Assembly: GCA_030447805.1 (NCBI GenBank)
Contig: JAUJOE010000001.1
Span: 201,773 to 265,772 of the forward strand
Source of the DNA: Nocardioidaceae bacterium
GTDB taxonomy: Bacteria > Actinomycetota > Actinomycetes > Propionibacteriales > Nocardioidaceae
DNA length: 64,000 nucleotides
Direction: 5' to 3'
Shown here: positions 12,531 to 21,625 of the stretch, piece by piece
How positions within the stretch are numbered: the stretch's first letter is position 1
Layout of the letters: the number at the start of each line of letters is the position of its first letter
The notes under the pieces: model-generated
Databases searched by the model: none
What the model was told of the DNA's origin: nothing
What the model saw: the letters and a program-made list of their open reading frames with translations, nothing else
Program-made: the position numbers and the translations under genes

Positions 12531-13285
12531 CTGACCCGACAGCGCAGCACCCGAGCGGCCCCGACCCGGCGGGTTTGCCGGCCGACATGGGCATCGGTCA
12601 TGAGCACGCCAACGTGACGAGTGGTTGGCTGCGGCCGGCCGTGTTCGGCGCGATGGACGGGCTGGTGTCCAACTTCGCCCTGATCGCCGGGGTCGTCGGT
12701 GGCACGAAGGGTGACCACTCGTCCGAGGTCGTGTTGGCGGGTCTCGCCGGGCTCGCGGCCGGTGCCTTCTCGATGGCGGCGGGGGAGTACACCTCGGTCG
12801 CCAGCCAGGCAGAGCACACGCACAAGGAGATCGAGGTCGAACGGCGCGAGATCCGTGACAACGCGCGAGCCGAGCAGGACGAGCTCGCTGCGATGTATGT
12901 CGGTCGGGGCATCGACCCTGGTCTCGCGGCCGCCATCGCCGAACAGGTGCACGAGGACCCCGACCTCGCGGTCGCCGTGCACGTGCGCGAGGAGCTGGGC
13001 GTCGATCCGGAGAACCTGCCATCTCCGGTCGTTGCCGCCGTCTCGTCGTTCGTGTCGTTCGCGATGGGCGCCTTCCTCCCCGTCCTGCCATACCTCCTCG
13101 GTGCCACCAACGTGCTGCCAGCGCTGGTCGTGAGTCTCACGGCACTCTTCGCGTGCGGCGCCGTCGTCACGTCCATCACCACTCGATCGTGGTGGTACGG
13201 CGGCCTGCGCCAGCTGATCCTCGGTGCAGCGGCGGCGGGCCTGACCTTCCTCATCGGCGACCTGGTCGGTACCGCGATCGGATAG
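12527..13285 (+). CDS. VIT1/CCC1 family transporter
   Basis: FGAMDGLVSNFALIAGVVG, AGAFSMAAGEYTSVASQAE, FAMGAFLPVLPY. Confidence 0.9.
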   Translation: MTDPTAQHPSGPDPAGLPADMGIGHEHANVTSGWLRPAVFGAMDGLVSNFALIAGVVGGTKGDHSSEVVLAGLAGLAAGAFSMAAGEYTSVASQAEHTHKEIEVERREIRDNARAEQDELAAMYVGRGIDPGLAAAIAEQVHEDPDLAVAVHVREELGVDPENLPSPVVAAVSSFVSFAMGAFLPVLPYLLGATNVLPALVVSLTALFACGAVVTSITTRSWWYGGLRQLILGAAAAGLTFLIGDLVGTAIG

Positions 13286-13307
13286 TTGAGCTGCCTGCGG
13301 CGGTGGG

Positions 13308-13532
13308 TCAGCGCGCGGTGGCTCGAGAAGCCTTGACCTCCAGCCTGTCGAGAAGGTTGCGCGTCGTGGCCGTGATGGCGTCGACCGCGTCGTCAAAGGC
13401 CTCGGCGTTACGGGCGGCCGGTGACCGGAAGCCGCTCACCTTCCGGACGTACTGCAACGCCGCGGCGCGCACGTCGTCGGCTGTCACGTCCTCCTCATAC
13501 GGCGGACGCAGGGTCTTGATACTGCGGCACAT
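13308..13532 (-). CDS. DUF2277 family protein
   Basis: MCRSIKTLRPPYEEDVTADDVRAAALQYVRKVSGFRSPAARN. Confidence 0.85.
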   Translation of the reverse strand: MCRSIKTLRPPYEEDVTADDVRAAALQYVRKVSGFRSPAARNAEAFDDAVDAITATTRNLLDRLEVKASRATAR

Positions 13533-13582
13533 GACGTCAGACTACGACGGCAGAGTTTCCGATGGGCAGGCACACTAGGACG

Positions 13583-13978
13583 ATGATCACTCTCGACCTC
13601 GCCCAGCGGTTGCGTGCCGCCGGAGTGGAGTGGGAGCCAGCGGTGGGGGACCGGTTCATGGTGCCCGACCGGGGCATGGACTCCGACGTGTTCCTCATCA
13701 GCGACATGGTGGTCGAGGCACACGACGTACCGACCGGCCGGATCCTGCGTTTCAACGGCACGACCGAGTGGGCGCTGGACAGCGTCGAGGAGCGCGAGGT
13801 GGTCTGGCTTCCGCGCGAAGACCAGCTCCGTCACCTGCTCGGTGACCGGTTCGTCCGGCTGGAGGCGACGCCGGGGGGCTTCATCGCCGTCGTGTCACAG
13901 CACGGGGAGCAGCAACGGCACATCGACGTGGACGCCGAGCGGGCCTACGCCCGTGCCCTGCTGGCGCTGGCCGGCTGA
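13583..13978 (+). CDS. Conserved hypothetical protein
   Basis: Intact ORF (MITLDLAQRLRAAGVEWEPAVGDRFMVPDRGMDSDVFLISDM...). Confidence 0.7.
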   Translation: MITLDLAQRLRAAGVEWEPAVGDRFMVPDRGMDSDVFLISDMVVEAHDVPTGRILRFNGTTEWALDSVEEREVVWLPREDQLRHLLGDRFVRLEATPGGFIAVVSQHGEQQRHIDVDAERAYARALLALAG

Positions 13979-13989
13979 GGTTCCTCGCC

Positions 13990-14021
13990 CCGGACGCTGT
14001 CGGTCCTGCCCTGGCGTCCGG
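13990..14021 (+). terminator. Possible hairpin terminator upstream of pyk
   Basis: Perfect 8-bp inverted repeat ccggacgc...gcgtccgg; no U tract. Confidence 0.4.
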
Positions 14022-14060
14022 TTGCGGGAGGCGGCGGCTCAGCGCGGGTACGCTCGGTGA

Positions 14061-15521
14061 GTGCGAAGCGCAAAGATCGTCTGCACGCTCGGACCGGCAA
14101 CCTCCACCCCGGAGAAGATCGGGCAGCTCGTCGACGCCGGCATGAACGTTGCCCGGCTGAACCTCAGCCATGGCGATTACCGCCACCACGAGACGTACTA
14201 CCGCAGGGTCAGGGAAGCCTCCGACGCGGCCGGTCGAGCCGTCGGCGTCCTGGTCGACCTCCAGGGCCCGAAGATCCGGCTCGGCCGGTTCGCCGCGGGG
14301 CCGGTGACGGTGGCGGCGGGCGACACGTTCACGATCACGACCAGGGACGTCGAGGGCACCCGCGAGATCTGCTCGACGACGTACGCCGGGCTGCCGACCG
14401 ACGTGCACACCGGCGCCACCATCTTGGTCGACGACGGTCGGGTCAGGCTCCGGGTCACGGGTGTGTCGGCCACCGACGTGGCGACCACTGTCGAGGTAGG
14501 CGGGGTGCTGAGCGACAACAAGGGCATCAACCTGCCTGGGGTGAGGGTGAGCGTGCCGGCGCTGAGCGACAAGGACATCGAGGATCTCCGGTGGGCGCTG
14601 CACCTGCGGGCCGACATGGTGGCGCTGTCGTTCGTCCGATCCGCCGCAGACGCAGCCGACGTCCGCAAGATCATGGACGAGGAGGGCGTCTGGCTGCCGG
14701 TGATAGCCAAGATCGAGAAGCCGCAGGCCATCGAGGCGATCGAGGAGATCCTCGAGGAGTTCGACGGCGTGATGGTGGCGCGGGGCGACCTCGGTGTCGA
14801 GATGCCGCTGGAGGAGGTGCCGCTGCTGCAAAAGCACGTCACCGAGCTGGCTCGGCGTTCCGCTAAGCCGGTCGTCGTTGCGACACAGATGCTCGAGTCG
14901 ATGATCTCAGCTGCTCGGCCCACTCGCGCCGAGGCCTCCGACGTCGCCAACGCTGTCCTCGACGGTGCCGATGCGGTCATGCTGTCGGGAGAGACGAGTA
15001 TCGGCAGGTACCCGGTCGAGTCCGTGGAGACGATGGCCCGGATCATCGAGTCCACCGAGGACCACGGCCTGTACCGGATGGCCGCAACCTCCATGCCGAC
15101 CCGCACCCGCGGCGGCGTCATCGCCAAGGCGGCTGTTCAGGTGGCGCAGGAGCTGCAGGCCAGGTACCTGATCGCGTTCACCCAATCAGGCGACACGGCC
15201 CGGCGGTTGGCTCGTTACCGTTCGGACGTGCCGGTGCTCGCCTTCACCCCGGAGCCGGCGGTGCGCTCACAGCTCGCGCTGACCTGGGGGATCGAGACGT
15301 TCCTCGTCGCCAAGGTCGAGCACACTGACGAGATGGCGATGCAGGTCGACAAGGCGCTGCTCGACATCGTGCGTCTGCACGAGGGCGACACAGTGGTCAT
15401 CGTCGCCGGCAGCCCCCCGGGTATCCCGGGTTCCACCAACGCCATGCGCGTGCACCGCATGGGTGATGCGAGGAACGGCGTGGCTCCCGCCTACCGTTCT
15501 TCGGCGCTGGCCACCCCGTGA
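14061..15521 (+). CDS. pyk: Pyruvate kinase
   Basis: AKIVCTLGPATSTPEKI, MNVARLNLSHG, DLQGPKIRLG, VMVARGDLGVEMP, GADAVMLSGETSIG. Confidence 0.97.
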   Translation: MRSAKIVCTLGPATSTPEKIGQLVDAGMNVARLNLSHGDYRHHETYYRRVREASDAAGRAVGVLVDLQGPKIRLGRFAAGPVTVAAGDTFTITTRDVEGTREICSTTYAGLPTDVHTGATILVDDGRVRLRVTGVSATDVATTVEVGGVLSDNKGINLPGVRVSVPALSDKDIEDLRWALHLRADMVALSFVRSAADAADVRKIMDEEGVWLPVIAKIEKPQAIEAIEEILEEFDGVMVARGDLGVEMPLEEVPLLQKHVTELARRSAKPVVVATQMLESMISAARPTRAEASDVANAVLDGADAVMLSGETSIGRYPVESVETMARIIESTEDHGLYRMAATSMPTRTRGGVIAKAAVQVAQELQARYLIAFTQSGDTARRLARYRSDVPVLAFTPEPAVRSQLALTWGIETFLVAKVEHTDEMAMQVDKALLDIVRLHEGDTVVIVAGSPPGIPGSTNAMRVHRMGDARNGVAPAYRSSALATP

Positions 15522-16787
15522 CCGACGGGGGCCTTCGGCGTCGACGTGCTGTTGGCGTGACCTGGCTGACGCTGGCCGTTGTACTGCCATCATGCGGCGG
15601 CTCGCCGGAACTGTCGTCCGACGACCGGCAAGCGGATCGTCGTACCCCCCTGGCTGCCGTGACCTCGGTCACCGGGGAGCTTCGGCAGTCGCCTTCGACC
15701 GGCTCCGACGAGTCGCCGGAGCCCAGTGTCGGATCAGTTGAGCACACCGCCGCCCCCCGTGTCGACCCGATCATGCGCCGGATCAGGTCGATGTCGCTGC
15801 GCGACAAGGTGCGCCAGCTTGTCGTCGTCGCCTTCTCGGGTACGTCGGCGCCCACCGAGGCGATCCGCAACCTGCACCCGGGCGGGCTGATCTACTTCAG
15901 TGGGAATGTCTCGTCGAGGGACCAGATCCGGGCCATGTCGCAGCAGGCGCAGCGCTTGTCGCGGCGAGTCGGGGAGCCGCTGCTGGTCATGACCGACCAG
16001 GAGGGCGGGGTCGTCACCCGGATACCGGGCACCGAGGAGGTCCCGGCCGGAGCAGACTTCGCCGGGGACGCGAGGTGGGCACGCCGTACGGCGCGCAGCA
16101 CCGGCGAGCTGCTGCACCGGCTGGGTGTCAACGTCGACCTTGCTCCGGTCGCCGACGTGAACACCGCAGGCAGCGGTGGAGTGATCGGATCGCGCTCGTT
16201 CTCCGCCGACCCGACGTGGCCGCGCGCCTGGTGCGGGCGCAGGTGTGCGGATACCACGCCGGGGGTGTCGCCCCTACGGCCAAGCACTTTCCCGGCCACG
16301 GGTCGACGACGACAGACAGCCACGCCTCAACTGCCGTTATCGCCGAGAGCGCCTCGACCTGGCGGCGCCTCGACCGCCCACCGTTCGAGGCGGCAGTGCG
16401 CAACCACGTCGATGTGGTCATGCTCGGGCACCTCGCCTTCCCGGCCGTCGACCGGACGGGACGGCCGGCCACGATCTCGGGGCCGCTCACCCGGGGCTGC
16501 TGCGCCAGCGGCTGGGGTTCGACGGCGTGGTGATCACCGACGCGCTCAACATGGGCGGCATCACCTCATGGGGCAGTGTCCGCCAGATCGCTGTGCGGGC
16601 GATCGGCGCGGGGGTGGACGTGCTGCTGATGCCGCCCCAGCCCGGTGAGGCTGTTCGTGGGATCTTGGACGCAGTGCGCAACGGCCGCATCACCGAGGCG
16701 CGGATCAACCGCTCGGTAGAGCGCATCCTGCGCCTCAAGCAGCGGCTCGGCCTGTACGCCGCCGACGCGAGCCTGCCAACCTGCTGA
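15518..16787 (+). CDS. Glycoside hydrolase family 3 (NagZ-like) putative lipoprotein, two frameshifts
   Basis: LLVMTDQEGGVVTRIPG, VNVDLAPVADVN, APTAKHFPGHGSTTTDSH, LGFDGVVITDALNM; shifts near 16225 and 16495. Confidence 0.88.
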
Positions 16788-16842
16788 CGGCCACTGCCGC
16801 AGCGCGACGCATCACTGCGGGAGGGAGGGGTACAGCGCACCC

Positions 16843-17043
16843 ATGAGTAGCAACCCACCAGAACCAGTCGAGAACCCCAGCTCCTACGCCGAAGGCGGAT
16901 ACGACGACCGTCAGGTTGACGGCATGGACGCCGACGACGCCGAGGCGATCGCCAGCCGAAGCCATGACGACGACGGGCCAAGCTCCCGTCCGACGCCGAC
17001 CGGGTCACTGAGGGTTCTCGGACGGACCCCCGAACCCGGCTAG
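16843..17043 (+). CDS. Small acidic hypothetical protein
   Basis: Intact ORF MSSNPPEPVENPSSYAEGGYDDRQVDG... Confidence 0.45.
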   Translation: MSSNPPEPVENPSSYAEGGYDDRQVDGMDADDAEAIASRSHDDDGPSSRPTPTGSLRVLGRTPEPG

Positions 17044-17069
17044 TTAGTCCCGTCACCGCGACGGCCGTC

Positions 17070-17131
17070 GCAAACTGGCACGTTCTTGCACTCAAAACGG
17101 GGATAAGGTGCAAAAACGTACCAGTTTTGCC
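17070..17131. repeat. Long inverted repeat (~22-bp arms, two mismatches and one bulge, 17-nt loop)
   Basis: gcaaactggcacgttcttgcac / gtgcaaaaacgtaccagttttgc; between convergent features. Confidence 0.85.
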
Positions 17132-17184
17132 GGGATGTCGTGCGCCCACTGTGTCCCAACGGCCGCCGACAGTCTGGCGCTAAG

Positions 17185-17268
17185 TGCCGGCAAGTGGGAT
17201 TTGAACCCACAAGCCCTTTCGGGCAATGGTGTTTGAGACCATCGCGTATACCGTTCCGCCAACCCGGC
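17185..17268 (-). tRNA. tRNA-Leu(CAA)
   Basis: Reverse complement GCCGGGTTGGCGGAACGGTATACGCGATGGTCTCAAACACCATTGCCCGAAAGGGCTTGTGGGTTCAAATCCCACTTGCCGGCA; anticodon loop CTCAAAC, long variable arm, GTTCAAAT T-loop. Confidence 0.85.
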
Positions 17269-17487
17269 CAGACGCCATCCTAAGGAAGGCAGCGTCATCC
17301 CGTGCGCACGGCGCGGCCAGGCACCGCTGGGCGTCCGATACGGCGTCGATGTCACGAAATGGCAACGACGCGGCAGCGATGGGCCTGCGAAGTGTGACGA
17401 GGCTGGATTATCGCGCTAGGTTGCACTCCAACAGCATTCGTGGCCGCGCAACGTGGCCGTCCCACCACCTTTGACAACGGAGGGTCC

Positions 17488-18823
17488 ATGATCCGCCTCA
17501 CCCGTACAGCGCGACTGGCGGCGGTGTCCGCCGCAGCGGCCCTTGTGCTCGCCTCGTGCGCTCAAGAAGAAGGCGGCGGTAACAACGCTGCTGCCACCGA
17601 CGAGACCGAAACGACTACTGAGACAACCACCGAAGCCAGCCCCACCGAGGAAACCGAATCGAGCCCCGCAACGGAGCCGACCGGTGACGGCGTTCTCCAC
17701 ATCGGCACCTTGCTGCCACAGACCGGAGACTTGGCCTTCCTCGGCCCACCGGAGTTCGCCGGAGTCGACCTGGCGATCAAGGAGATCAACGACGCCGGTG
17801 GAGTCCTTGGCAACCCGGTCAAGCAGACCAGGGCCGACTCTCGGCGACCTCACCCCCGACATCGGTGGCGAGCAGACAGACAAGCTGCTCAACGCCGGAG
17901 CCGACGTCATCATCGGCGCCGCCTCGTCGAGTGTCTCGCTGAGCGTCATCGACAAGATCATCGGTGCGAACAAGGTGATGTTCTCGCCGGCGAACACCTC
18001 GCCCGCGTTCGACGTCTACAAGGACAAGGACCTGTACTTCCGGACCTCGCCGTCAGACGTCTTCCAAGGTGAGGTGCTTGCGAACCTGATTGTCGACGAC
18101 GGTTACGACAACGTCGCCATCTTGGCCCGGCAGGACTCCTACGGTGAGGGTCTGGCCAACCGACTCCAGGAAGTCCTCAAGGAAAGGGGTGCCACCGTCG
18201 CGGCGTACCAGCTGTACAGCGCGGACGCCACCAACTTCACCGCCGACGTCAACAAGATCGCGGCATCGAACCCCGACGCTCTCGCGCTCATCGCTTTCGA
18301 GGAGACCAAGAAGATCGTTCCGCAGCTGATCGCCCAGGGCGTCGGCCCGCAGGACGTCGCAACGTACTTCGTCGACGGCAACACCGCGGACTACGGCGGC
18401 GAGGACTTCGACCTCGAGGGCGTCAAGGCTACGTTCCCCGCCGCGGCAGAGGTTCCGACCGAGTTCAACGAGAAGCTCGACGCCATCTGGGCGCCGAAGA
18501 AGTTGAAGGACTACACCTATGGGGCGCAGTCCTACGATGCGGTCATCCTGACCGCCCTGGCCGCCGAGGCAGCCGGCGACGACGACGCACTGGCGCTCTC
18601 CAAGGAGATCATCAACGTCTCCCGGGAGGGCACGGCGTGCACGACGTACGCCGAGTGCCTGAAGCTCGTGCAGGACGGCGAGGACATCGACTACAACGGT
18701 GTCTCTGGACCGGTGGACCTGAACGACACCGGGAGTGTCGGCAAGGCCACGATCGGCATCCAGCTGTACGGCGCTGACAACAACTACAAGCAGGTCGACT
18801 CGGTGTCGGGCATCGTCGAGTAG
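17488..18823 (+). CDS. livK: Branched-chain amino acid ABC transporter substrate-binding lipoprotein, one frameshift
   Basis: Lipobox VLASCAQ; IGTLLPQTGDLAFLGPPEFAGVDLAIKEIN then shift near 17838 into GDLTPDIGGEQTDKLLNAGADVIIGAASSS... Confidence 0.88.
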
Positions 18824-18847
18824 CCCACCTGGCCAACTGAGTCAGTC

Positions 18848-18883
18848 GAAGGCCCAACCCCCGGCAAGGGTGGTTGGGCCTTC
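18848..18883. terminator. Intrinsic terminator between convergent livK and livF
   Basis: Perfect 12-bp inverted repeat gaaggcccaacc...ggttgggccttc. Confidence 0.85.
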
Positions 18884-18889
18884 GTCGTC

Positions 18890-19660
18890 TCACGCTTTGG
18901 CTAAGGTCCCGAGATAGAGCTCGATCACCTTCGGGTCGCTCATCAGATCCTCGCCGCTTGCCGTGTAGGCGTTGCGTCCCTGGTCGAGCACATAGCCCCG
19001 GTCGCAGATCTGCAGACACCGCCGGGCGTTCTGCTCCACCATGACCACCGATACCCCCGCGCGGTTGATTCGACGGGTTTGCACGAAGACCTCGTCCTGC
19101 ATGACGGGGGACAGCCCCGCAGATGGCTCGTCGAGGAGCAGGACGGAGGGCTCCATCATGAGTGCTCGTCCCATCGCCACCATCTGCCGCTCTCCGCCCG
19201 ACAGCGAACCGGCGCGCTGGTGGCGTCGGTCGGCGAGAGTGGGGAAGAGCGAGGCGACGAAGTCGAACTGCTTGTCGAAGCTCTTGGGCCGTTGGAAGCT
19301 GCCCATCTCGAGGTTCTCCTCGATGGTCAGCGAAGGAAACACGTTGTTGGACTGAGGCACAAAACCAATACCGGCCGACACCAGCACGTCGGCCCTCTGG
19401 TTCGTGACGTCCTGACCCTTGAGCTTGACCGTCCCCGAGCCGACCTTTACCAGGCCGAAGCACGCTTTCAGCAGGGTTGACTTGCCGGCACCGTTCGGCC
19501 CGATGATCCCGACGAGCTCGCCCTCCTGGCAGTACAAGTCGGCACCGTTGAGGATGTTGACGCCGGGCAGGTACCCGGCGATGAGGTCGTCAGCCCGCAA
19601 CACCGCACCCTCGGCCGCCTTCAGATGCGTCTCGCGTTCGCTCGGGGTGCCTTCAGCCAT
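18890..19660 (-). CDS. livF: Branched-chain amino acid ABC transporter ATP-binding protein
   Basis: GPNGAGKST, LSGGERQMVAMGRALM, LLLDEPSAGLSP. Confidence 0.93.
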   Translation of the reverse strand: MAEGTPSERETHLKAAEGAVLRADDLIAGYLPGVNILNGADLYCQEGELVGIIGPNGAGKSTLLKACFGLVKVGSGTVKLKGQDVTNQRADVLVSAGIGFVPQSNNVFPSLTIEENLEMGSFQRPKSFDKQFDFVASLFPTLADRRHQRAGSLSGGERQMVAMGRALMMEPSVLLLDEPSAGLSPVMQDEVFVQTRRINRAGVSVVMVEQNARRCLQICDRGYVLDQGRNAYTASGEDLMSDPKVIELYLGTLAKA

Positions 19661-20624
19661 GGCTGCTCTTCCCCTCAGTGGCCCCGGTCTCTGCCTCCGC
19701 GGCGGCGAGGATTGCCTCCTCGTCCTCAGTGCTCAGCTCAGCGTCGTGGTGGGCGCCAAGATAGGCGTCGATCACGCGTTGGTCGCTCATCACCGCGTCG
19801 GGTGGTCCCTCGGCGATGATCTTGCCTTGCGCCATCACGATGACCCAGTCGGAGATGTCACGGACCATGTCCATGTCGTGCTCGACGAAGAGGACGGTCA
19901 TACCGTCCTCGCGAAGCGACTTCACGTGGCCGAGCAGCGACTGCTTGAGCGCCGGGTTGACTCCTGCCATCGGCTCGTCGAGCATCACCAGCTCAGGCTC
20001 CACCATGAGCGCCCGCGCCATCTCGAGCAGCTTGCGCTGCCCACCCGACAGCGAACCCGCGAAGTCGTCCTTCTTGGTGTCGAGCTTGAAGCGGCGAAGC
20101 AGGTCCATCGCCCGCTCGGTGTTGCGCTTCTCCTGGCCGCGCCACAGCGGCGCGAACATGGCTTGCCAGAGGCTCTCGCCGGATTGACCAGTCGCACCGA
20201 TGCGCATGTTCTCCATGACGGTCAGTCTCGCCAGCACCTTGGTCAGCTGGAAGGTTCGCACCATTCCGAGCCGGGCCACCTTGTAAGCCGGCATGCCTTT
20301 GAGCCCCTTGCCGCTGAAGGACCACGCCCCCGCATCGGGCGAGTCGAAGCCGGTCAGCAGGTTGAAGAACGTGGTCTTCCCAGCCCCGTTCGGGCCGATG
20401 AGAGCGGTGATGACACCGCGCTGGATCTCGACGTGCTCGACGTCGACTGCTGTGAGCCCACCGAACCGGCGGACGATGCCGTCGGCGACCACGATGGGAT
20501 CAGGCTTGGGTGCTCCCGGCTGGTGCTCCACGCCCTTGAGGGCCGCCCGCACATCCACCGACTTATCGGTGCGCGGAGCACTGACTGCGGTCATGTCGCT
20601 GGACTTGATCATGTCAGCGGGCAT
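19653..20624 (-). CDS. livG: Branched-chain amino acid ABC transporter ATP-binding protein
   Basis: GPNGAGKTTFFNLLTGF, LSGGQRKLLEMARALM, MLDEPMAGVNP. Confidence 0.93.
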   Translation of the reverse strand: MPADMIKSSDMTAVSAPRTDKSVDVRAALKGVEHQPGAPKPDPIVVADGIVRRFGGLTAVDVEHVEIQRGVITALIGPNGAGKTTFFNLLTGFDSPDAGAWSFSGKGLKGMPAYKVARLGMVRTFQLTKVLARLTVMENMRIGATGQSGESLWQAMFAPLWRGQEKRNTERAMDLLRRFKLDTKKDDFAGSLSGGQRKLLEMARALMVEPELVMLDEPMAGVNPALKQSLLGHVKSLREDGMTVLFVEHDMDMVRDISDWVIVMAQGKIIAEGPPDAVMSDQRVIDAYLGAHHDAELSTEDEEAILAAAEAETGATEGKSSHG

Positions 20625-21612
20625 CGATCGCCAACTCCCGTCGATCTCCGAAAATCCCTTGCGGTCGATAGATCATGAGCAGCATGAGCGCCAGTCCCAG
20701 GAAGATCAGCCGAATCAGGCTGGCCTGGCTCGTGGTCATGATCGAGGCGGGGATCAGCGGGTCGGCCCCCCTGGTCGCCTGGCTGAAGAACAAATCGAGA
20801 AAGGTCAACATGAACCAGAAGATGATCGACCCGACGACGGGTCCGAGCACGCGTGCGGCGCCCCCCAGGAGGAGCACTGCATAGGCGAAGAAGGTGACGT
20901 CGGTCGCGAATCCGGCTGGCGAGATGGCCGCGTTCCTCAGGGCGGTCATGAAACCGGCGAGAGCCCCGAAGAGGCCGCCTATCACCAGTGACTGCATCTT
21001 GTAGGAGTACACGTTCTTGCCGAGGCTCCGCACGGCGTCTTCGTCCTCACGTATCGACTTCAGGACGCGTCCCCAGGGGCTGCGCATCAGCAGGAAGACG
21101 ATAAGGCAGCTGATCACTACCAACGTCCACCCGACGACGACGACCCAGAAGTCGTAGGGTCGCCACATCACAACACCGTCGATACCCGTGGGCTTGTCGA
21201 AGGGGTTCAGGGCGGCGAACTGTGCGTTGAAGGCCTGTAAACCATCGAGCCCGCCGAAGTACTTGAGCAGGCTGACGGAGCCCACCACCTGCCGGATGAT
21301 CTCCGCAGCAGCGATCGTGACGATTGCGAGGTAGTCAGCTCGCAGCCGCAGAGTCGGGACTCCGAGTAGCAGTGCGAGCCCGACCGTCAGCAACAGACCG
21401 ACAGCCACCCCGAGCCAGAGCGACAACCCCCAGGTCGTGACGATCGAGGCCATTGAGTAGCCGGCCACAGCCATGAAGCCTGCCTGGCCGAAGTTGAGAA
21501 GCCCGGTGTAGCCGAAGTGGACGTTGAGGCCGATCGCCGCCAGACAGTAGACGATCGCCGTCGGTCCGAGGCCCTGCTGAAGCGACGAGCTCAACATGTC
21601 TTGCCAATCCAC
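20614..21612 (-). CDS. livM: Branched-chain amino acid ABC transporter permease
   Basis: GYTGLLNFGQAGFMAVAGYS, SPWGRVLKSIREDEDAVRSLGKN; GTG start at 21612 preferred. Confidence 0.9.
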   Translation of the reverse strand: MDWQDMLSSSLQQGLGPTAIVYCLAAIGLNVHFGYTGLLNFGQAGFMAVAGYSMASIVTTWGLSLWLGVAVGLLLTVGLALLLGVPTLRLRADYLAIVTIAAAEIIRQVVGSVSLLKYFGGLDGLQAFNAQFAALNPFDKPTGIDGVVMWRPYDFWVVVVGWTLVVISCLIVFLLMRSPWGRVLKSIREDEDAVRSLGKNVYSYKMQSLVIGGLFGALAGFMTALRNAAISPAGFATDVTFFAYAVLLLGGAARVLGPVVGSIIFWFMLTFLDLFFSQATRGADPLIPASIMTTSQASLIRLIFLGLALMLLMIYRPQGIFGDRRELAIDAR

Positions 21613-21625
21613 GGCGATTCCTTCC

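Noticed and set aside
10566-13091. 841-aa ORF on the minus strand
   Set aside because: Antisense to trpA, SCO, lgt and VIT genes; Arg/His/Pro-rich low-complexity translation typical of spurious ORFs in high-GC DNA
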